DNA of 64,000 nt from Ruminiclostridium papyrosolvens C7 (GCF_000421965.1 NZ_ATAY01000093.1:1-64000), one strand, 5' to 3'. Counted from the stretch's first letter, positions 9,599 to 18,919 are shown. Notes: generated by a model not told the origin, from the letters alone. A program made the numbers and translations.

Positions 9599-10612
9599 AT
9601 GGAAAAAAACATGATAACCATAGCTCACGGTAGCGGCGGGACAGCTACTTCAAAGCTGATAGAGCAGATATTTAAGAAGCACTTTAGTAATGATATACTG
9701 TCACAAGGAGATGACAGTGCAAGATTGGATATAGGTGATGCAAGGAATCTGGTATTTACTACTGACAGTTTTGTTGTAACTCCAATATTTTTTAATGGCG
9801 GCGACATAGGTAAGTTGGCTGTGTGCGGCACGGTAAATGATCTGGCAACAAGCGGAGCCAAACCTCTTTATTTAAGCTGTGGATTTATTATAGAAGAGGG
9901 TTTTGGTATGGACGAACTGGAAAGAATAGTTGAAGCTATGAGCGCAACTGCCAGTGAATGTGGCGTTAAAATAGTCACAGGCGACACAAAGGTTGTTCAA
10001 AAGGGAGCGGCTGACAAAATATTCATAAATACTTCAGGTATAGGGATAATCCCCGATGGATTAGACATTTCCGGCAGAAATGCAAAAGTTGGAGACAGAA
10101 TCATAATATCAGGTACTATAGGCGACCATGGAAGCAGTATTTTTCTTGAAAGGGAAAGTATAGGCTTTAATGCTGATATAAAGAGTGATTGTGCTCCTTT
10201 GTCCGGCATGGTTCAGGATATATTATCTGTAGTACCGGATGTTCATGTTTTAAGAGACCCCACCAGAGGAGGGGTTGCCACAACTCTGAATGAGATAGCT
10301 GTTCAGAGTAATGTTTCCATTTTGATAAGGGAAGACACCTTACCTGTTAAGCGTGAGGTTCAGGGAGTCTGTGAGCTTTTGGGTATGGATCCTTTATATA
10401 TGGCTAATGAAGGAAAAATGCTCTGTTTTGTTGGTGAAGATAAGGCGGATAAAGTATTAGAAGCACTTCATAAGAACAAATACGGAAAAGATGCAAGGAT
10501 AATAGGAGAGGTGACTGAAGCAGGGGAACCCAAGGTTCTTCTAAAGGCACTCAGCGGCGGAAGCAGAATTATCAGTGTTCTTGCAGGGGATCAGCTCCCA
10601 CGTATATGCTAA
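9599..10612 (+). CDS. hypE: Carbamoyl dehydratase HypE
   Basis: HypE dehydrates the S-carbamoyl group on its C-terminal cysteine to a thiocyanate that is transferred to HypCD. The sequence opens MEKNMITIAHGSGGTATSKL, has the PurM-like fold motifs (GDDSARL, TDSFVVTPIFF) and ends in the required PRIC tail. I choose ATG 9599 because GGAGG at 9589-9593 is at proper distance. An ATG 30 bases upstream lacks a site and would overlap hypD more. With hypFCD this covers CN-ligand synthesis and transfer; hypA and hypB are not in the window. Confidence 0.95.
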   Translation: MEKNMITIAHGSGGTATSKLIEQIFKKHFSNDILSQGDDSARLDIGDARNLVFTTDSFVVTPIFFNGGDIGKLAVCGTVNDLATSGAKPLYLSCGFIIEEGFGMDELERIVEAMSATASECGVKIVTGDTKVVQKGAADKIFINTSGIGIIPDGLDISGRNAKVGDRIIISGTIGDHGSSIFLERESIGFNADIKSDCAPLSGMVQDILSVVPDVHVLRDPTRGGVATTLNEIAVQSNVSILIREDTLPVKREVQGVCELLGMDPLYMANEGKMLCFVGEDKADKVLEALHKNKYGKDARIIGEVTEAGEPKVLLKALSGGSRIISVLAGDQLPRIC

Positions 10613-10638
10613 TAATTGTTTCGAGGGGGCGAGAAAAC

Positions 10639-11367
10639 TTGATAATATCAATTAAGGATTTAGGCAAGGTCTATAAAAATGGGCAGATAGAGGTTGAGGC
10701 GTTAAGAAATGTCAATGTAAATATTAACAAGGAAGAATTTGTTGCAATAATGGGGCCGTCGGGTTCAGGAAAATCAACATTAATGAACATAATAGGCTGT
10801 CTTGACAAATCCACAGCAGGGGAATACTGGCTGGATGGAGTTAATATTTCTACACTGAACGAAATTGAACTGGCAAAGGTAAGAAACCGTAAAATAGGTT
10901 TTGTTTTTCAATCATTCAATCTACTTCCAAGAATTACTGCGTTGCAAAACGTAGAACTTCCAATGATATATGCAGGAGTAGGTGCTAAGGAAAGGCGTAA
11001 AAAAGCTATGCTGGCATTGGAGAGGGTTGGCCTGGAGAAAAGGGTTCATCACAAGCCGAACGAAATGTCCGGAGGACAGAAGCAGAGGGTTGCTATAGCC
11101 AGGTCCCTTGTTAATTCTCCTGCTATTATACTTGCCGATGAACCGACAGGCAACCTTGACAGTACAGCAGGGGAAGAAATAATGACAGTATTTCAGGACT
11201 TGAACCGTGAAGGAGTTACTATTGTACTTGTAACTCACGAGCCGGACATTGCAGAGCATACTAAAAGAGTATTACGATTTAAAGACGGGATGCTCAGAAA
11301 CGATGAAGTAGTCCAAAACCCACTTGATGCAAGAGTTGTATTAAGTCAGTACAAGGAAGAAGCTTAG
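10639..11367 (+). CDS. yknY: ABC transporter ATP-binding protein (MacB/YknY type)
   Basis: This is the ATPase of an efflux-type ABC system. Visible motifs are the Walker A GPSGSGKSTLMN near residue 40, the Q-loop FVFQSFNLLPR, the signature MSGGQKQRVAIARSL, the Walker B IILADEPTGNLDS and the His-switch VTHEP. The likely start is TTG 10639, 8-9 bases after GAGGGGG; an in-frame ATG at 10606 overlaps the end of hypE and lacks a site. It begins a four-gene run (ATPase, Yip1 protein, MacA-like, MacB-like) with the same components as Bacillus yknWXYZ, a system known to protect against the SDP toxin. The substrate here is unknown. Confidence 0.9.
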   Translation: MIISIKDLGKVYKNGQIEVEALRNVNVNINKEEFVAIMGPSGSGKSTLMNIIGCLDKSTAGEYWLDGVNISTLNEIELAKVRNRKIGFVFQSFNLLPRITALQNVELPMIYAGVGAKERRKKAMLALERVGLEKRVHHKPNEMSGGQKQRVAIARSLVNSPAIILADEPTGNLDSTAGEEIMTVFQDLNREGVTIVLVTHEPDIAEHTKRVLRFKDGMLRNDEVVQNPLDARVVLSQYKEEA

Positions 11368-11427
11368 AAACTGACTCCTTATAGATATAAAATTTTTGCC
11401 GCAGTAAGTGGCCATGGAGGTAAGACG

Positions 11428-12168
11428 ATGGAAGAAAATACGCAAGTATCTGTTAATGGAGCTGTAAATCTCTCGCAAAGCAGTCAGATGAACTTTTTAA
11501 AAAGGGTCGCCGGCATGTTTTTCTGGCCGGGAAAAGCAATGGATAACCTTGCAGAAAGACCTAGAATAGCTTTTCCTTTTATTTTTCTGCCAATTGCTCA
11601 ACTGGTAGCTATGTTGGCTATAATTCCAATGTATAAAGAGTTTATTAGAACTAGTACAGAAGAATTAGCTTCCCAAAAAAATCTTGAAATGACAACGGAA
11701 CAATTAAACAAAGCTGTAAATCTAACTTCGATTACGGGGCCTATTGGAGGGGCTATAGGAGTTGTTATAACCTGGGTTCTTGGTGCCTTGATTTTATGGG
11801 GAATCATTAAAATTTTTAAAGGGCAGGGAAGTTTTAAACAGATACTATCAATAACAGGGTATGCCGGTGTAATTACAGTACTTTCAACAGTGGTACATGT
11901 AATTAAAACAAATATTACAGGCGTTTACGACATTTTGAGCTATACCAGTATGGCTGTACTAATGCCTAAGATGGATGGAAACTTTATTTATGGTATGGCC
12001 AAATTTTTGGATGTATTCAGTATATGGCAATATGTAGTAATCGCTATAGGTGTTGCAGCAGTTAGCAAGATGCCAAAAAAGAAGGCGTATTTAATTGTAG
12101 CTGCTATATTTGTTATCCAAGTGCTGTATGCAGGGATAACTGAAGTTAGGATGTCAGGATTAATGTAG
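11428..12168 (+). CDS. Yip1-domain membrane protein (YknW-like)
   Basis: A 246-residue polytopic membrane protein of the Yip1 family. It has a cytoplasmic N-terminus with MFFWPGKAMDNL near residue 30, followed by about five hydrophobic segments. In Bacillus subtilis a Yip1 protein, YknW, works with YknXYZ and helps their assembly. The position here, between the ATPase and the MacA-like adaptor, supports the same role. The function is inferred from context; the family assignment rests on the pattern of helices and the N-terminal motif. Confidence 0.72.
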   Translation: MEENTQVSVNGAVNLSQSSQMNFLKRVAGMFFWPGKAMDNLAERPRIAFPFIFLPIAQLVAMLAIIPMYKEFIRTSTEELASQKNLEMTTEQLNKAVNLTSITGPIGGAIGVVITWVLGALILWGIIKIFKGQGSFKQILSITGYAGVITVLSTVVHVIKTNITGVYDILSYTSMAVLMPKMDGNFIYGMAKFLDVFSIWQYVVIAIGVAAVSKMPKKKAYLIVAAIFVIQVLYAGITEVRMSGLM

Positions 12169-12197
12169 AATTTTCCTTGGGGGACATGGAGGTTAAA

Positions 12198-13535
12198 ATG
12201 AAAAAGAAGATAATTATTGGGGTGAGTCTGGCAGTTGTTGTAGTGGCTCTGATTACTGTCGGGATAGTAAAAAATGCCGGAACAGCCGGTTCAGGTACTG
12301 TTTTTGCAGTACAGACAGGTGAAATAAAAAAAGGTGATGTCAGTTCATTTATTTCAGCAAATGGTACAGTTTCCGAAATAGAAAAATCTGAGGTGTACAT
12401 TGATAACCCGGTGAAAGTAACCAAGCTATATGTAAAGCAGAACGACACCGTAAAAAAGGGACAAAAGCTTGCAGAAATAGATTTGGATGACATGAATACC
12501 CAGCTTGAAACTCAAAAGCTCCAGAAGAAAAGTCAGGAATTGCTATTGAGAAAGGCTATGACAGCTGATACAACAATCAGTACGGTAAATAATCAGAATG
12601 AAATAAAAGCAGCAGAAAATGATGTTACTTCAAAACAGAGGGCTTATGAACAGGCACTTAAAAATCGCAACGAGAAAAAGGCTTTATATGATGCAGAGGC
12701 TATATCAAAGGTTGAACTTGATAGTGCTGAAAATACATTAAAAGATGCCGAGGATATGCTGAGTGTTGCAAAATTAACTCTTCAGGCAAAGAAAGATGCC
12801 CAGAACGAGACCAGTAAAACAAACAGTAAATCAAAAGCTGCACAGCAAATAGATATAGAGTCACAGCAGGTTGCAATACAAACAACAGAAGTTGCAATTA
12901 AAGACCTTGAAAACAAGATTAAGAAATATAAGGCTTCAATGTTCAGTACAATGGATGGAATTGCATCTCAGGTAAATGTTGCAGAGGGTTCATACACAAT
13001 GGCAGGTCAGCCCGTGTTTGTGGTTATTAATCCTGATAAGCTGGAAGTTAAGCTTAATATTAATGAGTTTAATGCGAAACTTTTGAAGCCGGGACAAGCT
13101 GTGGAAATAAGCGGTGATTCCATTCCTGAAACAGAAGAAGTCACAGGTAAGGTTAAAAGTGTAGCTCCTATGGCAAAAGCAAATACCACCAACACCGGTT
13201 CTTCTGAAACGGTTATTCCTGTAGTCATCAGCATTAATAATATTACGCCTTCTATGAAGCCCGGTATTACCGTAAGCTGTGATATCAAGACAGTGGATAT
13301 TTCAAATGTCCTTACTGTAGATCTTGATATGCTTGGTCAGGACAAGGATGATAGCAAGTACGTATTTGTAATAAGCTCTGACAAAAAGACCATGCAGAAA
13401 AAGAAAATTGAGCTTGGCACAACTTCGGATATGAAAGCGGAATTAGTAGGCGGCGGATTAAAGGAAGGTGACCTTGTTGTTATGAATCCAAACCCTGCCT
13501 ATAAGGACGGAGCCCGTGTTAAAATTAAAGATTAA
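12198..13535 (+). CDS. yknX: MacA/HlyD-type periplasmic-adaptor-like subunit (YknX-like)
   Basis: This is the extracytoplasmic adaptor of the ABC efflux system. The 445-residue protein has an N-terminal membrane anchor (MKKKIIIGVSLAVVVVALI), a biotinyl-lipoyl-like half (VKKGQKLAEIDLDDM), a long alpha-helical hairpin at about residues 100-250 and a beta-barrel/membrane-proximal C-terminus. ATG 12198 follows GGAGG (12188-12192) at 5 bases; an earlier GTG/ATG in frame would overlap this site. It lies between the Yip1 gene and the permease, as expected for YknX. Confidence 0.9.
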   Translation: MKKKIIIGVSLAVVVVALITVGIVKNAGTAGSGTVFAVQTGEIKKGDVSSFISANGTVSEIEKSEVYIDNPVKVTKLYVKQNDTVKKGQKLAEIDLDDMNTQLETQKLQKKSQELLLRKAMTADTTISTVNNQNEIKAAENDVTSKQRAYEQALKNRNEKKALYDAEAISKVELDSAENTLKDAEDMLSVAKLTLQAKKDAQNETSKTNSKSKAAQQIDIESQQVAIQTTEVAIKDLENKIKKYKASMFSTMDGIASQVNVAEGSYTMAGQPVFVVINPDKLEVKLNINEFNAKLLKPGQAVEISGDSIPETEEVTGKVKSVAPMAKANTTNTGSSETVIPVVISINNITPSMKPGITVSCDIKTVDISNVLTVDLDMLGQDKDDSKYVFVISSDKKTMQKKKIELGTTSDMKAELVGGGLKEGDLVVMNPNPAYKDGARVKIKD

Positions 13536-13562
13536 TAAACGGGATTGGAGGGTAAACAGAAA

Positions 13563-14780
13563 ATGAATATAATTGAGAGCTTTAAACAGGCTTTATCGAG
13601 TCTTAGAGCAAACAAGCTCCGTTCCGTCCTTACAATGATCGGTATAATTATGGGTGTGTTTTCGGTTATAACTATCGTAGCAATCGGAAATGCGACCCAA
13701 AGTTATGTGGACAGCGAATTTGCAAAAATCGGAGCAAACATACTAATCGTATCTTATAAGACAGACAGTTTGAGTACAAATGATATGCTGGCTAGTGATG
13801 ATTTAAAGGCTATAAGTAAAGGCGTTAAAGAGATAAAAAATATCGGAACCAACATCAGCAGATCAGGAACCATCCGGCTTGATAACAAAACAAGAAACGC
13901 AAGTATAAATGGTATTTCGTCTCAGTATAAGGACATTGTACCTGTGGATATGGCTCAGGGTAGAATGATAAATGAGATTGATAACTCTACAAGATCAAAT
14001 GTTGTTGTAATCGATGAAGAATTTGCAAAAGCCAATTTTGGAAAGCAAAATCCCATCGGTCAGAAACTAAAGGTAACACTTGGCTCAGGAAGTACTTTGA
14101 GACTGAGAGTAGTAGGAGTGACTAAAACTGAAGAAACTCCTTTCGGAGGGATGATTGATAATGAAAGCAGACCGGTAAGCCTTACAATTCCTATGACTAC
14201 GCTTCAATCATATTATCCTGATTCAGACCAGTTTAACTACGTTTACATTTCGGTAGATGAAAAGGATAAGACTGCTCTGAAAAATATAGCTGATGAAATA
14301 ATAAAAACCCTTGAAAATAAGCATGGAAATAGGGATAAGTATACAATACAATTCTATTCTGATTTTCAGGACGGCTTGAATACCGTACTAAATGTTATAT
14401 CCACAGTACTTCTGGTTATAGCTGTAATAACATTAATTGTAGGAGGTATAGGAATAGTAAATATACTTCTGGTTTCTGTTACTGAGCGTATAAGGGAGAT
14501 TGGTGTAAGAAAGGCTCTGGGTGCCAGAAAACGAGATATAGTTATACAGTTTATAACCGAGTCAATTATACTTACGGGAATAAGCGGTGTAATTGGCATT
14601 ATTTTAGGTATCTTAGGTGGATTTATAATTTCATCGCTTGTTAAAATTCCACCGGTACTGAACATACAGGTAATTGTACTTGCTTTTATGGGATCTATTG
14701 CTTTAGGACTGTTGTTTGGAGTTTATCCTGCAAAACGGGCAGCAGACCTTGATCCGATAGAATCACTGAGATACGAATAA
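13563..14780 (+). CDS. yknZ: MacB-like ABC transporter permease (YknZ-like)
   Basis: This 405-residue permease has the MacB/FtsX layout. One TM segment near the N-terminus (SVLTMIGIIMGVFSVITIVA) is followed by a large extracytoplasmic MacB_PCD domain (about residues 45-270) and three C-terminal TM segments. Between these lies the coupling motif VTERIREIGVRKALGARKRD. ATG 13563 follows GGAGGG at 13547-13552. It ends the four-gene efflux operon and is followed by a perfect 13-bp hairpin. Confidence 0.92.
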   Translation: MNIIESFKQALSSLRANKLRSVLTMIGIIMGVFSVITIVAIGNATQSYVDSEFAKIGANILIVSYKTDSLSTNDMLASDDLKAISKGVKEIKNIGTNISRSGTIRLDNKTRNASINGISSQYKDIVPVDMAQGRMINEIDNSTRSNVVVIDEEFAKANFGKQNPIGQKLKVTLGSGSTLRLRVVGVTKTEETPFGGMIDNESRPVSLTIPMTTLQSYYPDSDQFNYVYISVDEKDKTALKNIADEIIKTLENKHGNRDKYTIQFYSDFQDGLNTVLNVISTVLLVIAVITLIVGGIGIVNILLVSVTERIREIGVRKALGARKRDIVIQFITESIILTGISGVIGIILGILGGFIISSLVKIPPVLNIQVIVLAFMGSIALGLLFGVYPAKRAADLDPIESLRYE

Positions 14781-14787
14781 TTACTTT

Positions 14788-14829
14788 TTTTAAGCGGCCA
14801 GCCTTTTTAAAGAGCTTGGCCGCTTAAAA
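14788..14829 (+). terminator. Hairpin terminator after the efflux operon
   Basis: TTTTAAGCGGCCA (14788-14800) and TGGCCGCTTAAAA (14817-14829) form a perfect 13-bp stem 7 bases after the permease stop. Only a short T-run follows on the plus strand. It separates the efflux operon from a converging small ORF. Confidence 0.75.
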
Positions 14830-14843
14830 TTTACATACTCAAA

Positions 14844-14999
14844 TTATATCCTTTTGCACATGGATACCAGTGTTCCCGATACCATTCCGATAAGAAAGGC
14901 TCCTCCTACAATTCCTAAAGCCATTGTAGTAGAAAGTGAAAATTCTGTATCCTCAGATGCATCAGGCAGTTGCTGGCTATTTTTTTGTTGTTCTTGCAT
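14844..14999 (-). CDS. Small hypothetical single-pass membrane protein
   Basis: An open frame of 51 codons on the minus strand encodes MQEQQKNSQQLPDASEDTEF, then one hydrophobic segment (ALGIVGGAFLIGMVSGTLVS) and a short basic end CKRI. An acidic, Gln-rich head followed by one TM helix and a basic cytoplasmic end is typical of small bacterial membrane proteins. There is an in-frame stop 18 bases upstream of the ATG, and only a weak ribosome-binding site. Support comes from the TM pattern and from the hairpin lying just beyond the stop. No function can be named. Confidence 0.42.
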   Translation of the reverse strand: MQEQQKNSQQLPDASEDTEFSLSTTMALGIVGGAFLIGMVSGTLVSMCKRI

Positions 15000-15113
15000 A
15001 TTTTCTGTTTCGTCCGTTCAACTATAACCCTCCCTTTTATATAAAAACTTTATTTAATCAATTCTATTATTAGCATTTATGATATATTTAATTACTTAAT
15101 AACCTTGTCTAAC

Positions 15114-15143
15114 TTGAATATATACGAAAAATTTTATTATACT
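15114..15143 (+). promoter_or_regulatory. Sigma-A-like promoter for the M16 peptidase/lgt/rodA genes
   Basis: TTGAAT (15114-15119), an 18-base spacer and TATACT (15138-15143) precede the ymfF start by about 45 bases, in an AT-rich non-coding stretch that runs from the small minus-strand ORF. Confidence 0.5.
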
Positions 15144-15191
15144 ATATATGATAAGTAAAAATTCTATAATTTGTAATTAAAGGAGGTATTT

Positions 15192-16496
15192 ATGATTGGT
15201 ACCCATGTAGAGGAAAAGCTATGCAGGTTGTTTGAAAAGAACGGGATAGAGGTTTACAATATTAATTCTAATAGATTTAAAACAAATACAATCAACATCT
15301 TTTTTCAGGATAATTTGAACAATGATTCAGTTGCTTTAAACGCACTTTTTCCTTCGGTATTGAGAAGAGGCTGCAAGGGGCTTCCTACTATAAAAGAAAT
15401 TAATTTATATCTTGAAAAGCTGTACGGTGCAGTGTTTGACTGCGGTATTGTAAAAAAAGGCGAAAGACAGATAATACATTTTTATTTTGAATATATTTCA
15501 GATAAGTATACTAATGATAGCCAAAGAAACTTTGAAAAGGCATTTGAATTTCTTATGAATATAATTTTCAGACCTGAACTTAAGGATGGTTCGTTTATTG
15601 AACAGTATGTAGAACAGGAAAAGAACAATCTGAAAATGATTGTTGAAGGAAGAACAAATGACAAGGTTCAGTACAGCATGGAAAGATGCTATGAGCTAAT
15701 GTGCAAGGACGAACCCTTTGGACTGTATGAATACGGTACGGTAGAACAAATAGATGAAATAACCAATGACAAGCTTTATGACCATTATAAGAAAAAAATA
15801 GCATTACTTCCTGCAGAAATTTTTATAACCGGAGAAATTGATGAAAAAGATGTTGCTTTTGTAAAGGAAAAGCTGTCCCTTGTAGAAAGAAGTACATCTC
15901 AAAAACTGAATTCCAGTATTATACTTAAATGTGTTAAAGACGTAAGGGAATATGAAGACAAAATGGACGTTAATCAGGCTAAACTGTGTATGGGCTTCAG
16001 GACACATGTACAGCCTGCTGATAATGATTATTATGCACTGATGGTCTTTAACGGCTTACTGGGAGGGGGTATGCATTCAAAGCTCTTTCAGAATGTCAGA
16101 GAGAAAGCAGGGCTTGCATACTATGTGTATGCCGGGTTAGAAAAGTTTAAGGGTTTGATGGTTATTGCAAGCGGTATTGATGTAAATAACAAGGATACGG
16201 CTCAGGAAATAATTATGAAACAGTTGGAGGAAATACGTTCGGGGAACATAACGGAGTATGAATTTGAAGCCACCTTAAAGTCTTTAAAAACCGGAATTAT
16301 GTCATTAAAAGACAGTCAGCTTTATGTAGTGGATTTTTATCTGAGCCAATTGATAAATGGTACACATGATACTATGGAAACCTTGGTAGAAAAAATAAAC
16401 AAGGTGACGGTAGACGATATTATCAAGGTGGCAGATAAGCTGCAGTTGGATACGGTATATTTCCTGACTTCAAAATCACATGAAAACAGCAAATAA
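15192..16496 (+). CDS. ymfF: M16 peptidase-like protein without active-site motif (YmfF-like)
   Basis: A 434-residue protein of the M16 (pitrilysin) fold, recognisable by the central FNGLLGGGMHSKLFQNVREKAGLAYYVYA block near residues 285-313. The HxxEH zinc-binding motif is absent from its N-terminal half, as in the inactive partner of two-gene M16 systems. The active partner follows 26 bases downstream. In Bacillus the pair is ymfF-ymfH; annotation pipelines link it to EF-P modification, which this sequence cannot confirm. AAGGAGG precedes ATG 15192. Confidence 0.85.
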   Translation: MIGTHVEEKLCRLFEKNGIEVYNINSNRFKTNTINIFFQDNLNNDSVALNALFPSVLRRGCKGLPTIKEINLYLEKLYGAVFDCGIVKKGERQIIHFYFEYISDKYTNDSQRNFEKAFEFLMNIIFRPELKDGSFIEQYVEQEKNNLKMIVEGRTNDKVQYSMERCYELMCKDEPFGLYEYGTVEQIDEITNDKLYDHYKKKIALLPAEIFITGEIDEKDVAFVKEKLSLVERSTSQKLNSSIILKCVKDVREYEDKMDVNQAKLCMGFRTHVQPADNDYYALMVFNGLLGGGMHSKLFQNVREKAGLAYYVYAGLEKFKGLMVIASGIDVNNKDTAQEIIMKQLEEIRSGNITEYEFEATLKSLKTGIMSLKDSQLYVVDFYLSQLINGTHDTMETLVEKINKVTVDDIIKVADKLQLDTVYFLTSKSHENSK

Positions 16497-16522
16497 AAAA
16501 GTTATGCAAAGCGGAGGAGCTT

Positions 16523-17806
16523 ATGAATTTTGATACCATTGAATATAAAAAGTATAACGAATTATTTTATCGGTATGAACATCCCAGTGGTTTGAACTGT
16601 ATAGTAATTCCTAAAAAAGGCTACTACAAAAAGTATGCCACATTTTCTACCCAGTACGGTTCTGTTGACAATGAATTCATCATACCCGGAGAAAACGAAC
16701 CGACAAAAGTTCCTGATGGAATTGCTCATTTTCTGGAGCACAAACTGTTTGATCAAAAAGACGGAAGTGTCATGGATAAGTTTGCCGCTTTAGGCTCAAA
16801 ACCAAATGCATTTACAAGCTTTAACCAAACAGTATACCTTTTTTCGTGTACAGATTTGTTCAGCGAAAACTTCAAGCTTTTATTAAATTTTGTTCAAAAT
16901 CCTTATATTACCGATGAAAGTGTTGAACGTGAAAAGAAGATAATAGGTCAGGAAATCAATATGTACCGTGACGATCCCGGATGGAGGGTAAACTTCAATC
17001 TACTGAAGGCAATATATAAGCACCACCCTGTAAGGTATGATATAGCCGGAACTATTGACAGTATAAGTGAAATTACAAAAGAAACCTTGTATCAGTGCTA
17101 CAAGACCTTCTACCATCCATCCAACATGATGATAACAGTGGTTGGTGACGTGGATCACATTAAGGTTTTTGAACAGGTTGAAAATTGCATACAGACAACG
17201 GAGAAGGCTCCTGAAATAAAAAGAATCTTCCCGAAAGAAAGTTCGGATATTAACAAAAGTTATATCGAGCAAAATATGCCGGTATCAACGCCTATATTTT
17301 ACATGGGATTTAAAGACAGTAATTTTGATTTAGAAGGTGCCGAAATACTGAGGTATGAGATTGCTATAAAACTTCTGCTGTCAATGCTTATGGGTAAAAG
17401 TTCAAGACTATACGAAGAGCTGTATGACAAGGGACTTATTAATTCCAGCTTTGAAATGGATTTTTCATTGGAGAAAAGTTATGCATATTCAATGTTTGGG
17501 GGAGAATCTGTCAATCCGGAAGAGGTTCAGGATAGGATTACAAAGGAAATTAAATTACTGAAAAAACAAGGGCTGGACCAGGAGACATTCAACAGACTAC
17601 TTAATGCTTCCAAAGGAAGATTTTTAAGGCAGCTCAATTCACTTGAAAATATATCAAGGTCATTTATAAATTTATATTTCAAGGGTGTTACAATGTTTGA
17701 TTATTTAGAGGTTTATGATAAAATGAAATTTGATTATATTACAGATGTGTTTGACAGTCATTTTGACATTAAGCACATGGCATTATCTGTTGTTAAGCAG
17801 AAATAA
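16523..17806 (+). CDS. ymfH: M16 zinc peptidase (YmfH-like)
   Basis: The 427-residue active partner of the M16 pair. It has the inverted zinc motif HFLEH in DGIAHFLEHKLFDQ near residue 72, and the downstream Glu region in QEINMYRDDP that usually supplies the third ligand. The C-terminal half is the second, non-catalytic M16 domain. GGAGGAG lies just before ATG 16523. The inactive and active genes side by side point to a heterodimer. The substrate is unknown. Confidence 0.88.
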   Translation: MNFDTIEYKKYNELFYRYEHPSGLNCIVIPKKGYYKKYATFSTQYGSVDNEFIIPGENEPTKVPDGIAHFLEHKLFDQKDGSVMDKFAALGSKPNAFTSFNQTVYLFSCTDLFSENFKLLLNFVQNPYITDESVEREKKIIGQEINMYRDDPGWRVNFNLLKAIYKHHPVRYDIAGTIDSISEITKETLYQCYKTFYHPSNMMITVVGDVDHIKVFEQVENCIQTTEKAPEIKRIFPKESSDINKSYIEQNMPVSTPIFYMGFKDSNFDLEGAEILRYEIAIKLLLSMLMGKSSRLYEELYDKGLINSSFEMDFSLEKSYAYSMFGGESVNPEEVQDRITKEIKLLKKQGLDQETFNRLLNASKGRFLRQLNSLENISRSFINLYFKGVTMFDYLEVYDKMKFDYITDVFDSHFDIKHMALSVVKQK

Positions 17807-17830
17807 AAAGTGTTATTGTGGAGGTTATAA

Positions 17831-18901
17831 ATGGATAGTACATTAGTCAGCTTTCCTGAACTTGGTTGGAGTTTTGATGTACCAAGGGTTGCTTTCAACA
17901 TTTTCGGTAAACCTATATACTGGTATGGAATTATCATAGCGGCGGCTTTTTTGATATGTGTATTATGGGCGATGAAAGATTCAACAAAATATGATCTTGT
18001 TCCGGATACAATAATAGATCTGATGCTGTTTGCAGCACCGGCAGCTATAATATGTGCAAGGTTATACTATGTTATTTTCAGTTGGTCTGAGTACGTCGAC
18101 AATCCCATTGATATTTTGAATCTGAGAAAAGGCGGGTTGGCTGTCTATGGAGGAATAATAGGAGCTATAATTACAGCCTATTTTGTTGCAAGATATAAAG
18201 GAATTCCTACAATGAAGCTTTTTGATTTTGCAATACCCTATGTGGCTCTGGGACAAGCGATTGGTCGGTGGGGGAATTTTTTCAATCAGGAGGCTTTTGG
18301 TACAAATACAAGTCTTCCCTGGGGAATGACCAGCCCTACAATAAATGCATATTTGACAAATAAAGCCGATTCAATTCAGAAAACGGTAGGTATAACTGTA
18401 AATCCCGATTTACCCGTTCATCCAACATTTTTATACGAAAGTATATGGAATCTTGCAATATTTGCATTTCTTATGTGGATGCGCAAAAGAAAGAAATTCA
18501 GTGGTGAAATATTCTGCCTGTACTTTATAACCTACAGTATCGGAAGAGCGTTTATAGAAGGTCTTAGAACAGATAGTCTGATGCTTGGTAATCTAAGGGT
18601 TTCACAGTTCTTGTCTATTCTACTTATAATTGTTTTCGGTATACTGGTAGTAGTTCTAAGAAACAGAGCAAAAAATGCAGTTTATGAAGAGGCTGAAACA
18701 GGACCAAGTGCATATGCAAATGTTCTTAAATACATGGAAGAAGAACAAGCAATTGAAAATAATGAGCAAAACACTGAGAAGTTGCAGGAAGCAGAGAATA
18801 CACAGGATGTTCAGGAAGAATCTGACGAAAGTGAAATTAAGCCTGACAGCAGTGAAAATTCACATGAAGAAGATAATAATAAAATGACAGACAGCCAGTA
18901 A
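17831..18901 (+). CDS. lgt: Prolipoprotein diacylglyceryl transferase
   Basis: Lgt transfers diacylglycerol from phosphatidylglycerol to the lipobox cysteine of prolipoproteins in the membrane. The first 280 residues are the usual seven-helix enzyme, with the signature GRWGNFFNQEAFG near residue 148 and HPTFLYES near residue 200. After the last helix there is an unusual tail of about 75 residues that is strongly acidic and Gln/Asn-rich (for example NTQDVQEESDESEIKP), predicted to be disordered and cytoplasmic. GGAGG precedes ATG 17831. Confidence 0.93.
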   Translation: MDSTLVSFPELGWSFDVPRVAFNIFGKPIYWYGIIIAAAFLICVLWAMKDSTKYDLVPDTIIDLMLFAAPAAIICARLYYVIFSWSEYVDNPIDILNLRKGGLAVYGGIIGAIITAYFVARYKGIPTMKLFDFAIPYVALGQAIGRWGNFFNQEAFGTNTSLPWGMTSPTINAYLTNKADSIQKTVGITVNPDLPVHPTFLYESIWNLAIFAFLMWMRKRKKFSGEIFCLYFITYSIGRAFIEGLRTDSLMLGNLRVSQFLSILLIIVFGILVVVLRNRAKNAVYEEAETGPSAYANVLKYMEEEQAIENNEQNTEKLQEAENTQDVQEESDESEIKPDSSENSHEEDNNKMTDSQ

Positions 18902-18919
18902 TTTAGGAAAAGGTGAAAA

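Noticed and set aside
18675-18887. Plus-strand 70-codon ORF in the lgt tail region
   Set aside because: It is the other-frame reading of the acidic lgt tail, giving a basic Lys-rich product, and lacks a ribosome-binding site.
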